A stretch of DNA of 39,362 nucleotides, taken from contig JAGYMR010000003.1 in NCBI GenBank assembly GCA_018400515.1, forward strand, positions 1 to 39,362. Direction: 5' to 3'. Below, piece by piece: positions 17,582-26,467 of the stretch. The notes below the pieces were generated by a model, which saw only the letters and a program-made list of their open reading frames with translations, searched no databases and had not been told where the DNA came from. The translations under genes and the position numbers were made by a program. The first letter of the stretch is position 1. Each line of letters starts with the position of its first letter. The stretch is from Tangfeifania sp. (GTDB lineage Bacteria > Bacteroidota > Bacteroidia > Bacteroidales > Prolixibacteraceae).

Positions 17582-18160
17582 ATGAAACGAATACATTTAA
17601 TTCTTCTTGCCATTTTTTCCGCATTTCTCTTTTCAGGATGTGGTTATAATAAAATGGTTGAACTGGAAGAACAGGTGACCTCCCAGTGGTCCCAGGTGGA
17701 AAATGTCTACCAGCGGAGGGCCGATCTTATACCCAATTTGGTGAGTACCGTTAAGGGGTATGCCGAGCATGAGCAGGAAACCCTCACCGGTGTTGTTGAA
17801 GCCCGGTCAAAGGCCACCTCCGTGAATGTGGATCCGGAGAACCTCTCTCCCGAAGCTATTGAACGCTTTAATCAGGCGCAGCAGGGATTGTCTTCGGCTC
17901 TGAGCCGGCTGATGGTGGTTGTTGAAAGGTATCCCGACCTGAAAGCCAGTCAGAATTTCAGGGACCTGCAGGCGCAGCTTGAAGGAACCGAAAACAGGAT
18001 TGCCGTTGAGCGAAGAAAGTTCAACCAGACCACCCAGGCCTATAATGCCTATATCCGGAAATTTCCCCAGGTGATCTATTCCGGCTGGTTCGGGTTTGAG
18101 CGAAAGGACTATTTTGAATCGGAACAGGGAGCCGAAGAAGCCCCTGAAGTTCAGTTTTAA
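17582..18160 (+). CDS. lemA: LemA family lipoprotein
   Basis: A 192-residue LemA-family protein. It has a lipoprotein signal ending LFSGC (Cys20), then a long helical region with the family hallmarks QWSQVENVYQRRADLIPNLV, GYAEHEQETLTGVVEAR and NFRDLQAQLEGTENRIAVER, and ends with FNQTTQAYNAYIRKFP. LemA proteins are membrane-anchored four-helix bundles of unclear function. They often sit beside TPM-domain genes, and two follow here at 10 and 15 bases spacing, which supports one operon. The 215-base gap upstream (17367-17581) holds a near match to the -7 box (GATATTTG at 17442-17449), but a clear promoter is not evident. Confidence 0.95.
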   Translation: MKRIHLILLAIFSAFLFSGCGYNKMVELEEQVTSQWSQVENVYQRRADLIPNLVSTVKGYAEHEQETLTGVVEARSKATSVNVDPENLSPEAIERFNQAQQGLSSALSRLMVVVERYPDLKASQNFRDLQAQLEGTENRIAVERRKFNQTTQAYNAYIRKFPQVIYSGWFGFERKDYFESEQGAEEAPEVQF

Positions 18161-18170
18161 ATCTAAAAGT

Positions 18171-18614
18171 ATGAGTGTCCGCAAATATTTTTCAGAGAAG
18201 GATAAGCTGCAAATTACCAATGCCATTCAGGCTGCGGAATTAAATACCTCCGGAGAGATCCGGGTGCATATTGAAATGCATTGCAGGGGCGACGTACTCG
18301 ACCGGGCAGCAACCGTTTTTGAGAAGCTGGCCATGCAAAAAACGGAACTGCGCAACGGCGTATTGTTTTACCTTGCTATCAGGGATCACCGCTTTGCCAT
18401 CCTGGGTGATGCCGGGATTAATCAAAAGGTGCCGGAAAATTTCTGGGAGGATATCAAAAAAGAGATGGCTGCGTATTTCAGGGAAGGGGATTTCTCTGGT
18501 GGACTATCAGCGGGGATTTTGCGTGCGGGAGAGCAATTGAAGGAGCACTTCCCTTACCAGAAAGACGATGTAAATGAGTTGTCCGACGAGATATCCTTCG
18601 GAGAAAAGGAATAG
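18171..18614 (+). CDS. TPM-domain protein, short cytoplasmic form
   Basis: A 147-residue protein with a TPM (TPM_phosphatase) domain and no signal peptide. Family features are the N-terminal AIQAAELNTSGEIRVHIE strand, then RNGVLFYLAIRDHRFAILGDAGIN and FREGDFSGGLSAGI. The start is ATG 18171; the frame is open upstream within lemA, but that part does not look like the family. It lies between lemA and a larger TPM protein with a C-terminal Gly-rich tail, matching the LemA-TPM-TPM order seen in many Bacteroidetes. The family has been linked to photosystem repair in plants and to unknown membrane functions in bacteria; its role here is not known. Confidence 0.88.
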   Translation: MSVRKYFSEKDKLQITNAIQAAELNTSGEIRVHIEMHCRGDVLDRAATVFEKLAMQKTELRNGVLFYLAIRDHRFAILGDAGINQKVPENFWEDIKKEMAAYFREGDFSGGLSAGILRAGEQLKEHFPYQKDDVNELSDEISFGEKE

Positions 18615-18629
18615 TAAAAAAATATACAG

Positions 18630-19406
18630 ATGAAACGAATCATTCTACTTACCATAGCCCTGCTGGGAACCACATTTTTAATGGCTCAGATTCCTGACCG
18701 GCCTTCGCCGCCCCGGCTGGTGAACGATTTTGCTGGTATTCTGGAACAAAACGAATACAACAACCTCGAAAAAAGCCTGGAGCAGTTTGCCCGCGAAACC
18801 TCCACCCAGATTTTGGTCGTGACTGTTCAGGACCTCCAGGGATATGACCCGGGCGATTATGCTTTCCGTCTCGGAGAAAAATGGGGGGTTGGTCAGAAAG
18901 GAAAAGATAACGGAATTGTTGTTTTGCTGAAGCCAAAAAAAGGAAATGAGAGGGGACAGGTTTTTATTGCCACGGGATACGGCCTTGAGGCTGTTTTGCC
19001 CGATGCCGTTGTTAACGGGGATATCATTGATACGGAAATGATACCCCATTTCAGGGAGGGGCAATACTACCAGGGCCTGGTGAATGGGATAAGTGTTATC
19101 ATGGATATTACCCGTGGTGAATATTCGGCCGCTTATTATCGGGAACACCATGCCAGGAAAGGCGGCGGGTTGCTTCCGGTGATTTTCTTTTTTCTTTTTA
19201 TTTTCGTGATCCTTCCCCTTCTCAGGGGCCGCCGCCGTCGGGTTTATTCCCCCGGGAAAAGCCTTCCGTTCTGGATTGCCCTCGGAATGATGTCCGGAGG
19301 TGGTTCCCGTTCGGGGTCTTTTAGTAATTTTTCCAGTGGCAGCGGCAGCTTTGGCGGTTTTGGCGGGGGCGGTTTTGGGGGCGGTGGTGCCGGGGGCAGC
19401 TGGTAA
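18630..19406 (+). CDS. TPM-domain membrane protein with Gly/Ser-rich tail (YgcG-like)
   Basis: A 258-residue protein with a signal peptide ending near MAQIPDRP, a TPM domain at about residues 25-165 (LVNDFAGIL, VVTVQDLQGYDPGDYAF, ATGYGLEAVLPD), one transmembrane helix at about 181-199 and a cytoplasmic-side Gly/Ser/Phe-rich tail ending GGGGAGGSW. That tail is a hallmark of YgcG-type proteins. It is the third gene of the lemA operon. It ends only 7 bases before the convergent DUF3078 gene, with no hairpin between. The Gly-rich tail is low complexity and may be flexible or self-associating. Confidence 0.92.
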   Translation: MKRIILLTIALLGTTFLMAQIPDRPSPPRLVNDFAGILEQNEYNNLEKSLEQFARETSTQILVVTVQDLQGYDPGDYAFRLGEKWGVGQKGKDNGIVVLLKPKKGNERGQVFIATGYGLEAVLPDAVVNGDIIDTEMIPHFREGQYYQGLVNGISVIMDITRGEYSAAYYREHHARKGGGLLPVIFFFLFIFVILPLLRGRRRRVYSPGKSLPFWIALGMMSGGGSRSGSFSNFSSGSGSFGGFGGGGFGGGGAGGSW

Positions 19407-19413
19407 CGAAAAA

Positions 19414-20289
19414 TCAGAAGTTATAACTTAGCCCGACCCCCAGTAGCTGTTTGAGCTGAATCCTCCGGCCGGACGTTTCCCCATCACCCAGCGGAATCAA
19501 AATGTCATGGTCGTAGATCAGTGTGGACATAAAGTTGGCCGAAAGGAATTCATTTATTTTCATGTTTAACTCCAGATCCCAATTGACATCGATGTTTTCA
19601 GGGTTGTTTAAATAATTCGAAAATAAAACCACCGAGCTGGAAAGGTTGACGTTTTTGACCACCGGCGTTTTGAACTCACTCTTCAGGCTGCCTCCGAATT
19701 CCATCCGGGCATTTCGCTCTTCTTCCACCCCAAAAGCCCCGGCAGCTGAAAGTTCTTCGTCAAAGACCAACGTTAATTTTCCCGAGACCGGCATGACAAA
19801 AAGCGAAAAGTTCGACGATGGCTGATAATCCATTCCGGCGGCAATCGTGAGATAGGCCGGCGCAAAAAAGTCCGAAATTTTTTCAGTTGCGTTGGGTGTT
19901 TTATAGCCCCGGGCAAACTGCGTGGTAAAATTCAGATAAGCGGAGTAAAGCAGGTGCTTGTTTTTTGATTCCAGTCCCCCTTTGGAATGGATTTCCAGCC
20001 GGTCGTCCGTCTTGGTCAATCCGGAACCTTCCTCTTTTAAAAGGCCGTACCCCGTTTTTAATGCATTTTTCCAATGGGTCTTTCCTTTTTGGTAATCGGC
20101 ATACCAATGGAAAAAGCCAACCCCGGATACCGAGTTTTTTCCTCCGGCCACCCAGTTTGAAAAAGCGACCTGGCTGAAATTTACCGAGGCCTGTCCCTGA
20201 ATCTTCCAGTGGGTGGTATCCTGCTTTTCCTGTGCAAGAAGACCGGTGCAGGCAAAAATCAGTGCTAATAGGGAGTGGATTTTTTTCAT
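19414..20289 (-). CDS. DUF3078 outer-membrane protein
   Basis: A 291-residue protein with a signal peptide (LLALIFACTGLLAQE). The mature part opens with WKIQGQASVNFSQVAFSNWV, a signature of the DUF3078 family of Bacteroidetes, and continues in amphipathic beta strands ending with a C-terminal Phe (LLGVGLSYNF), as expected for an outer-membrane beta-barrel. The function of the family is unknown. It is the last gene of the minus-strand group that begins with the M23 peptidase and follows the zinc-ribbon gene by 15 bases, so it is probably cotranscribed. Confidence 0.9.
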   Translation of the reverse strand: MKKIHSLLALIFACTGLLAQEKQDTTHWKIQGQASVNFSQVAFSNWVAGGKNSVSGVGFFHWYADYQKGKTHWKNALKTGYGLLKEEGSGLTKTDDRLEIHSKGGLESKNKHLLYSAYLNFTTQFARGYKTPNATEKISDFFAPAYLTIAAGMDYQPSSNFSLFVMPVSGKLTLVFDEELSAAGAFGVEEERNARMEFGGSLKSEFKTPVVKNVNLSSSVVLFSNYLNNPENIDVNWDLELNMKINEFLSANFMSTLIYDHDILIPLGDGETSGRRIQLKQLLGVGLSYNF

Positions 20290-20304
20290 GAAAGGGCACC
20301 GGAT

Positions 20305-21078
20305 TTATTCGGCATCTACCGTATTAATATCCGGGTCAACGAGGATCCGGCCGCAATATTCACATACAATGATTTTTTTTCGGCTGGCAATATCCATTTG
20401 CCGTTGCGGGGGTATTTTGTTGAAACAACCGCCGCAGGCATCCCGCTGGATAGTTACAACCGCCAGTCCGTTACGGGCATTTTTGCGAATTCGTTTAAAA
20501 GCTGTCAGCAAACGGGGCTCAATGAACGATTCAATTTTTTCTGCTTTGGTCTTCAGTTTTTCCTCTTCAATTTTGGTCTCTTCGGTAATTTCGTTCAGCT
20601 CCCTCTTTTTTCTCTCAAGGTCATCCTCCCTTTCTTTGAGAAGGGTTTTGGAAGCCTCGACCGTCTCTTTTTTTCCGGCCAGTTCTGCCGTGAATTCTTT
20701 GATCCTTTTTTCCGAGAGCTCGATCTCAAGGTTCTGAAATTCAATTTCCTTCGAAAGGGAGTCGAATTCACGGTTGTTCCGCACATTGTTTTGTTGTTCC
20801 GTATATTTGGCGATGAGGTCCTGCGACTCCTTGATGGCAATTTTTTTATTGTTAATGGCCGTGTCAAGGTTTTTTATCTCCTCTTCAAGGTTGACAAGTC
20901 TTGTTCTCAGCCCGGTAATCTCATCTTCCAGGTCCTGTACCTCCAGCGGGAGTTCTCCCCGGAGGGTTTTTATTTTGTCGATTTCCGACACGACACTTTG
21001 CAAGTCATACAATGCGCGAAGTTTCTCTTCAACGGATATGTCTTTATCTTCCTGTTGCCTGGTAAATGGTGCGTTCAT
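20305..21078 (-). CDS. Coiled-coil C4-type zinc-ribbon protein (CdsZ-like)
   Basis: A 257-residue protein in which residues about 14-190 are an almost unbroken coiled coil rich in Glu and Lys. The C-terminus carries a four-cysteine zinc ribbon: CGGC (C215, C218) and CEYC (C239, C242), with the conserved GGCFNKIPPQ between. This family (zf-RING_7, CdsZ) is highly conserved in Bacteroidetes and commonly sits next to Nif3, as here. Proposed roles concern nucleic-acid or ribosome contacts, but I regard function as open. It lies 33 bases after the Nif3-family stop in the same operon. Confidence 0.93.
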   Translation of the reverse strand: MNAPFTRQQEDKDISVEEKLRALYDLQSVVSEIDKIKTLRGELPLEVQDLEDEITGLRTRLVNLEEEIKNLDTAINNKKIAIKESQDLIAKYTEQQNNVRNNREFDSLSKEIEFQNLEIELSEKRIKEFTAELAGKKETVEASKTLLKEREDDLERKKRELNEITEETKIEEEKLKTKAEKIESFIEPRLLTAFKRIRKNARNGLAVVTIQRDACGGCFNKIPPQRQMDIASRKKIIVCEYCGRILVDPDINTVDAE

Positions 21079-21111
21079 TGTTTGTTATTCTTTTATATTC
21101 AAGTATTCAGA

Positions 21112-22209
21112 TCAGAAATAAAACACAGGATTTGTATTCACTTCTGAAAACCGGACTGCAAATTTAGGAAATTTTTTTGTAAGGAGGTTATAAAATAGTT
21201 CTTTAGTAAACTGTTCGGTTTCAAAATGTCCGGTATCAGCAATGACGATTTTTTTATCGGCATCGAAAAACTGGTGGTATTTAAAATCCGATGAAACAAA
21301 GAAATCGGCCTGTGCGGCGATGGCGTTATGGAGCAGGAATGAACCGGATCCGCCGCAAACGGCCACTCTTTTCACGGGTTTCCCCAGCAGGGCGGTGTGT
21401 TTTATGCAGCCGGCCTTCACTGTTTTTTTGAGCAGTTCCAGAAACTCCGTTTCCTGAAAAGGGTGGGGAAGTACTCCTGTCATTCCCATACCCGCTTGAT
21501 CAAAGGCATTTTCCAGGGGATAGATATCGTAAGCGGCCTCCTCGTAGGGGTGGCTATCCAACAGCGCCCCGATGACCTTTTTCTGAAGCCATGCAGGAAA
21601 GATGGTCTCGAACCGGATCTCGCGTTCATAATGAATTTTTCCGATCTCCCCCGCATAAGGGTTGGTCTCCGCACCAGCCCTGAAGCTGCCGGTTCCTTCG
21701 AGGTTGTAGCCGCAGGAGTCGTAGCCACCAATATGGCCGGCACCGGCCTGGAACAGGGCATTTTTGACTTTCTCTGCTTCCCGGAATGGGATAAAGGTCA
21801 CCAGTTTCCTCAATTTCCCGGTAGCAGGTTGAAGTACGCGGCAGTCGAGCAGTCCCAGTTTTTGGCAGAGAATGGTATTGACCCCTCCCGAAATGGCATC
21901 CAGATTGGTATGTGCAGCATAAATGGCTATGTCGTTTTTCAGGGCTTTAATAACCGTCCGTTCTACATAATTTTTACCGGTGATCTTTTTTAAACCCGAA
22001 AAAATGATGGGGTGATGGGCGATTATTATTCCGGCTTTGGTCCGAATGGCTTCGTCCACAACCTCTTCGGTGACATCAACCGTCACCAGGGCCGCGTTGA
22101 CCCCTGCTTCCGGATCTCCCACAATCAATCCGGCATTGTCATACGATTCCTGCAGTGCCGGAGGTGCTGCTGCTTCAAGGTATTCTGTGATCTCCCTGAT
22201 TTTCATCAT
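21112..22209 (-). CDS. Nif3-like dinuclear metal-centre protein
   Basis: A 365-residue Nif3/DUF34 protein (YqfO-type long form). The metal-binding histidines are in IIAHHPIIFSGLK and YAAHTNLDA, and near the end the AVCGGSGSFLL and SSDFKYHQFFDA motifs complete the site. The middle of the protein (about 130-235) is the inserted PII/CutA-like domain of longer members. Members form hexamers; proposed functions include GTP cyclohydrolase-like chemistry and metal insertion, none certain. The gene begins 4 bases after the MerR gene and is followed by the zinc-ribbon gene, the usual Bacteroidetes neighbourhood. Confidence 0.95.
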   Translation of the reverse strand: MMKIREITEYLEAAAPPALQESYDNAGLIVGDPEAGVNAALVTVDVTEEVVDEAIRTKAGIIIAHHPIIFSGLKKITGKNYVERTVIKALKNDIAIYAAHTNLDAISGGVNTILCQKLGLLDCRVLQPATGKLRKLVTFIPFREAEKVKNALFQAGAGHIGGYDSCGYNLEGTGSFRAGAETNPYAGEIGKIHYEREIRFETIFPAWLQKKVIGALLDSHPYEEAAYDIYPLENAFDQAGMGMTGVLPHPFQETEFLELLKKTVKAGCIKHTALLGKPVKRVAVCGGSGSFLLHNAIAAQADFFVSSDFKYHQFFDADKKIVIADTGHFETEQFTKELFYNLLTKKFPKFAVRFSEVNTNPVFYF

Positions 22210-22213
22210 TTTA

Positions 22214-22555
22214 TTACTCCTCCATTTTTGCTTTGATCTCCTGCAACTCTTTTTTAATAAGCTGCAGCCGCTGAACGATCTCCCAGTTCTGAACTGTTTC
22301 TTCTTTGTTCTCTTTCAGCTTCTTCCGGGCACCCCTAATGGTCATTCCCCGGGTTTTGACCAGGTAATGGATCAGCTTTACTGTCTCAATATCCTCCGGT
22401 GTAAACAGGCGGTTCCCCTTTTTGTTTTTTTGCGGAGCCAATTCGGGAAAATTGTCTTCCCAATAGCGGATGGTGGATGGTGTAACACCAATGATTTCCG
22501 CCACCGCTCCAATGGTTTGAAAAACTTTTTCTATGCCGGAATCGTTTTGTGGCAC
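22214..22555 (-). CDS. MerR-family transcriptional regulator
   Basis: A 113-residue regulator with a MerR-type winged helix-turn-helix at residues about 12-80 (IGAVAEIIGVTPSTIRYWE, then FTPEDIETVKLIHYLV) and a short C-terminal dimerisation coiled coil. There is no cysteine or effector domain, so it belongs to the minimal heat-shock-like/chromosomal subgroup common in Bacteroidetes. The only suitable start is GTG at 22555; an in-frame stop lies five codons upstream, and that stop is the end of the M23 gene. It lies between the M23 peptidase and Nif3 genes in one operon. Its target is unknown. Confidence 0.92.
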   Translation of the reverse strand: MPQNDSGIEKVFQTIGAVAEIIGVTPSTIRYWEDNFPELAPQKNKKGNRLFTPEDIETVKLIHYLVKTRGMTIRGARKKLKENKEETVQNWEIVQRLQLIKKELQEIKAKMEE

Positions 22556-22567
22556 CAGGATACTATT

Positions 22568-23548
22568 TTAATCAAGGGTTTGCCCGATATTGGAGGAGAT
22601 GGCGATCATCCGCTCATATTCCTGCGGCGTAAGGTCCTTAAAATAATAATACTGCGGGTTAACAGCGCTGCCGTTGCGGTGCACTTCGTAATGCAGGTGA
22701 GGGGCCGTTGATCCGCCTGTATTTCCAACAAAACCAATGATGTCTCCCCGTTTTACTTTCTGGCCCTTTCTTACATTAAAGCCATTCATATGGGCATAAA
22801 GGGTTTCGTAGCCGAAACCGTGATCAATTTTGATGACAAGCCCATACCCTGAATGGCTGCGCTTGGAACCTTTGATCTCGGTTACTTCTCCATCGCCGGT
22901 GGCGTATATGGGCGTTCCGGTTGGTGCTGTAAAGTCCATGCCGTAATGGAATTTTCGCACTTTGTAAATGGGATGGATCCGGTAGCCCCATCCACTGGCC
23001 GTTCGTTTCAGATCTTCGTTGGCAACGGGCATGATGGCAGGAATGCTGGATAGCATCTTTTCTTTGTTGAGTGCCATCTTCAGTACCTCATCGTACGACT
23101 TTGACTGGATATAGGCTTCTTTTGCAACCACATCCAGTTTTCGGGCCGTTTCAATGATCAACTCCGAATTGTTGAGGTTTTCGAGGTGGGAATATTTGTT
23201 GGTTCCGCCAAAACCGGCCTTCCGGATGGAAGCCGGGATGGGCTCTGATTCGAAAATGACCCGGTAAATGTTGTCGTCACGTTCCTGAAGGTCTTCCAGA
23301 ACCGTTTCAATCCGGTCAAGGTCGTGTGACATAAGTTCATACTGGGTCAGCAGGCGCTGATTTTCCCGCTTCAGATTTTTGGAACGGGGGCTTTCATAAA
23401 AATTGAGGAAGATCACCACCATAACAATGGCCAGCGAAAGGCTGCTGGAGAAATAGGTCAGTATTTTTTTAAACTTTTCTTTGAACGAAACCCCCACCCG
23501 TTCGTAACTTAAGGTGCTGGGATTAAATTTGTATTTCTTTTTGGCCAT
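22568..23548 (-). CDS. M23-family metallopeptidase (membrane-anchored peptidoglycan hydrolase)
   Basis: A 326-residue protein with a short cytoplasmic N-terminus, one transmembrane helix (about 31-50), a coiled-coil stretch (about 55-95) and a C-terminal LytM/M23 domain. Zinc ligands and catalytic histidines are visible: H201 and D205 in HYGMDF, H253 in YAHMNG and H284/H286 in HLHYEV. All are present, so it should be an active endopeptidase on peptidoglycan cross-links in the periplasm. It is the first gene of a five-gene minus-strand group and has a well-spaced promoter (23584-23613). Confidence 0.95.
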   Translation of the reverse strand: MAKKKYKFNPSTLSYERVGVSFKEKFKKILTYFSSSLSLAIVMVVIFLNFYESPRSKNLKRENQRLLTQYELMSHDLDRIETVLEDLQERDDNIYRVIFESEPIPASIRKAGFGGTNKYSHLENLNNSELIIETARKLDVVAKEAYIQSKSYDEVLKMALNKEKMLSSIPAIMPVANEDLKRTASGWGYRIHPIYKVRKFHYGMDFTAPTGTPIYATGDGEVTEIKGSKRSHSGYGLVIKIDHGFGYETLYAHMNGFNVRKGQKVKRGDIIGFVGNTGGSTAPHLHYEVHRNGSAVNPQYYYFKDLTPQEYERMIAISSNIGQTLD

Positions 23549-23583
23549 AGCGTACCGGCTATTTTTTTATTTTCTCCAATAAG

Positions 23584-23613
23584 CAAAATTAATTAAAACC
23601 TGTAACTTTGCAA
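23584..23613 (-). promoter_or_regulatory. Bacteroidetes-type promoter for the M23 peptidase operon
   Basis: On the minus strand, TTG (23613-23611), a 19-base spacer and TAATTTTG (23591-23584) match the TTG / TAnnTTTG promoter. The transcript would begin near 23577, about 30 bases before the M23 start codon. Confidence 0.68.
23603..23610 (+). promoter_or_regulatory. alaS: Candidate alaS -7 box TAACTTTG
   Basis: TAACTTTG fits TAnnTTTG on the plus strand but has no TTG at the proper distance. A second possibility is TTTG at 23635-23638 with TAACTTTT at 23657-23664 (18-base spacer), nearer the alaS start. Confidence 0.4.
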
Positions 23614-23712
23614 GAATTTTTAACTGCCGTATTTTTTGGCTGCAAATGTAGGTATATAACTTTTAGAAAGAAAACTTGTTCAGCCAGCAAAGGGAAAAAT
23701 TAACAAAACGGT

Positions 23713-26367
23713 ATGATCAAAACGAATCGAATGAAGCGAACATCCAAGGAGATAAGAAAAGCTTTCCTTGATTTTTTCAGGGAAAAAGGGCATCAGATCG
23801 TTGATTCAGCCCCTATGGTTGTAAAGGGGGATCCCACCCTGATGTTTACCAATGCCGGGATGAACCAGTTTAAAGACCAGTTTTTGGGAAATGAACCGGT
23901 TAAGTGGCCGCGCGTAGCCGATACTCAAAAGTGCCTGCGGGTTTCGGGGAAGCACAATGATCTGGAAGAGGTGGGGCTGGATACCTATCACCACACCATG
24001 TTTGAGATGCTGGGGAACTGGTCATTCGGAGATTATTTTAAGGAGGAAGCGATCGACTGGGCCTGGGAATTTTTGGTGGAGCGCATGGGGATCGCCGGCG
24101 ACCGGTTATATGCGACTGTTTTTGAAGGAAGCACCGGGGATCAGCTGGAACGGGATGCCGAATCCGCCGGTTTCTGGGAAAAACACCTCCCCCGGGAACG
24201 CATCCTGAACGGGAGTAAAAAAGATAATTTCTGGGAGATGGGGGACACAGGACCCTGCGGTCCCTGTTCAGAGATCCACATTGACCTGCGGCCTTCTGAA
24301 GAGCGGGAAAAAATGGCCGGCAGCGAACTGGTCAACATGGATCATCCCCTGGTGATTGAGATCTGGAACCTGGTGTTCATTCAATACAACCGGAAGGCCA
24401 ACGGAAGCCTTGAAGAGCTTCCGAGCAAACATGTGGATACGGGCATGGGTTTTGAAAGGCTCTGCATGGTGTTGCAGGAGGTAACCTCGAATTACGATAC
24501 CGATATTTTTCAGCAGCTCATCAGGGCGGTTGAAACGATGAGCGGGAAAAGCTACGGCAAGGAGGAGAAAACCGATGTTGCCATGCGGGTGGTGGCCGAT
24601 CATGTTCGTGCCGTGGCCTTTGCCATTGCCGACGGACAGTTGCCTTCCAATAACAAAGCAGGGTACGTCATTCGCCGGATCTTACGAAGGGGAGTTCGCT
24701 ACGGCTATACCTTCCTGGGTCTTAAAAACCCGTTTATTTTCAGGCTTGTGGATGTTTTGAAAGATTCCATGGGGGCGTCTTTTCCCGAACTGGAAGCTCA
24801 GCAGCAGCTCATTGAGAAAGTGATCCGTGAGGAAGAGGAGTCGTTTTTGCGGACCCTTTCCACCGGAATCAAACTGCTGGATGAAGTTATCTCCAGAACC
24901 CGGGAAGCAAGAGGTAACAAAATTCCCGGGAAAGATCTGTTTATTTTGTACGATACCTTTGGTTTTCCGCTTGACCTGACGGCCCTTATCGCCCGGGAAA
25001 ACGATATGGATACGGATATCCAGGGGTTTAAGACTGAAATGGAAGCCCAGAAAAACCGTTCCCGGAATGCCGCGCAGCTTGAAACCGGCGATTGGATCGA
25101 AGTCCGTAAAATCGACCAGACCCGTTTTCTCGGATACGACCAGACAGAAGCTGAAGTGCGTATTGCACGCTACCGGAAGGTGCGGAAAAAAAACCGGTCG
25201 TTTTACCAACTGGTGTTTGATCAGACACCCTTTTATGGAGAGTCAGGCGGACAGGCGGGAGATACCGGCTACATTGAAGAAAACGGAAATAAAATAGCTG
25301 TTTTTGACACACAAAAGGAGAATAATCTGATTGTTCATCTTACCCGGGAAATGCCTGAAAATCCGGAGGCTCACTTCCGGGCAGTGGTTGACCTGGATAA
25401 CCGGCACAAAACTGCCAATAACCATACGGCCACCCATTTGCTCCACGCTGCATTGCGCGAAGTGCTCGGCAAACATGTGGAGCAAAAAGGTTCGCTGGTG
25501 AATGCCGATCACCTCCGGTTTGATTTTTCGCACTTTCAAAAACTGAGCCCCGAAGAGATCGAAGAAGTGGAAAGCCTTGTAAATGAAAAGATCAGGAAGA
25601 ATACGGTCAGGGAAGAGAACCGGGAGCTCCCGATGGAGGAGGCCAAAGCCATGGGGGCGATGATGTTGTTCGGGGAGAAGTACGGGGATTCGGTGCGTGT
25701 GATTAGATTTGGTGATTCGGTGGAGTTGTGCGGGGGAACCCATGTGGCCGCCACCGGCCAGATCGGATTGTTTAAAATTGTTTCGGAAACAGCCATCGCG
25801 GCCGGAGTACGACGGATCGAGGCCATCACCGGCCCGAGAGCCGAAAAATACGTGAACGATCAGATCAGAACACTGGAAAACATCCGGCAAACGGTGAAGG
25901 CATCGAAAGACACCCTGGGCAGCGTGGAGAACCTATTGAAGGAAAACGCCGAACTTTCGAAGCAAATCGAGGCTTTCAGCCGGGAACGGCTCAAGATTTT
26001 AAAATCCAATCTGAAAAGTAAAATATTGCGGGAAGATGGTGTCAATATTATTTCCGGCCAGGTGGATGCAGACAATGCCGGAATGATGAAAGACCTGGCT
26101 TTTCAACTGAAAAACGAAGTGGAGAACCTGTTTCTTGTTTTGGGGGCCGAAATCAAAGGGAAACCCCATTTAACGGTGGTGGTCTCAGAGGACCTTGTGG
26201 AGGAGCGGGGGCTCAACGCCGGGAAAATCGTGCGTGAAGCCGGCCGCGAGATCAAAGGCGGGGGAGGCGGACAACCCTTCTATGCTACTGCAGGAGGGAA
26301 AGATGTTTCCGGGATCCAGGCAGCCATCGAAAAAGCCCTCGCCTTTTTAAACGATAGTGAACGGTGA
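23713..26367 (+). CDS. alaS: Alanyl-tRNA synthetase
   Basis: AlaRS charges tRNA-Ala and edits mischarged Ser and Gly. The 884-residue product has the full architecture. The class II catalytic core is seen in TLMFTNAGMNQFKDQFLG, HHTMFEMLGNWSFGDYFK and the DTGPCGPCSEIH motif. The editing domain carries the zinc site H571-x3-H575 (NHTATHLLH) and C673-GGTH677. A C-terminal oligomerisation domain ends with GGGGGQPFYATAGG. The start could be ATG 23713 or ATG 23731 (M7); many family members begin just before TSKEIR, which favours the second, but the data do not decide. Downstream, the kai genes start 101 bases later. Confidence 0.97.
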   Translation: MIKTNRMKRTSKEIRKAFLDFFREKGHQIVDSAPMVVKGDPTLMFTNAGMNQFKDQFLGNEPVKWPRVADTQKCLRVSGKHNDLEEVGLDTYHHTMFEMLGNWSFGDYFKEEAIDWAWEFLVERMGIAGDRLYATVFEGSTGDQLERDAESAGFWEKHLPRERILNGSKKDNFWEMGDTGPCGPCSEIHIDLRPSEEREKMAGSELVNMDHPLVIEIWNLVFIQYNRKANGSLEELPSKHVDTGMGFERLCMVLQEVTSNYDTDIFQQLIRAVETMSGKSYGKEEKTDVAMRVVADHVRAVAFAIADGQLPSNNKAGYVIRRILRRGVRYGYTFLGLKNPFIFRLVDVLKDSMGASFPELEAQQQLIEKVIREEEESFLRTLSTGIKLLDEVISRTREARGNKIPGKDLFILYDTFGFPLDLTALIARENDMDTDIQGFKTEMEAQKNRSRNAAQLETGDWIEVRKIDQTRFLGYDQTEAEVRIARYRKVRKKNRSFYQLVFDQTPFYGESGGQAGDTGYIEENGNKIAVFDTQKENNLIVHLTREMPENPEAHFRAVVDLDNRHKTANNHTATHLLHAALREVLGKHVEQKGSLVNADHLRFDFSHFQKLSPEEIEEVESLVNEKIRKNTVREENRELPMEEAKAMGAMMLFGEKYGDSVRVIRFGDSVELCGGTHVAATGQIGLFKIVSETAIAAGVRRIEAITGPRAEKYVNDQIRTLENIRQTVKASKDTLGSVENLLKENAELSKQIEAFSRERLKILKSNLKSKILREDGVNIISGQVDADNAGMMKDLAFQLKNEVENLFLVLGAEIKGKPHLTVVVSEDLVEERGLNAGKIVREAGREIKGGGGGQPFYATAGGKDVSGIQAAIEKALAFLNDSER

Positions 26368-26380
26368 CCCCACTGCCGTC

Positions 26381-26396
26381 CCCCGGGGACCCGGGG
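26381..26396 (+). other. GC-rich hairpin between alaS and kaiC
   Basis: CCCCGG (26381-26386) and CCGGGG (26391-26396) form a perfect six-pair stem with a four-base loop. No U-run follows, so it is not a standard terminator. It may slow or stabilise the transcript between alaS and kaiC. Confidence 0.3.
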
Positions 26397-26467
26397 CTGT
26401 ATGGTACTGACATGCCCTTTGATGCATAAGTCAATCCTTTTTCCCAATACAATAAAAATTTTGGAAT

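Noticed and set aside
22553..22570. MerR gene in the same frame as the M23 peptidase, split by a stop
   Set aside because: The two proteins belong to unrelated families with their own full lengths; the shared frame is coincidence rather than a broken fusion or readthrough.
22037..22711. A 224-residue plus-strand frame across Nif3, MerR and M23 genes
   Set aside because: It is antisense to three clearly recognised genes and has no recognisable domain.
26381..26396. GC-rich hairpin as an alaS terminator
   Set aside because: No U-run follows, so it is listed only as a hairpin with low confidence.
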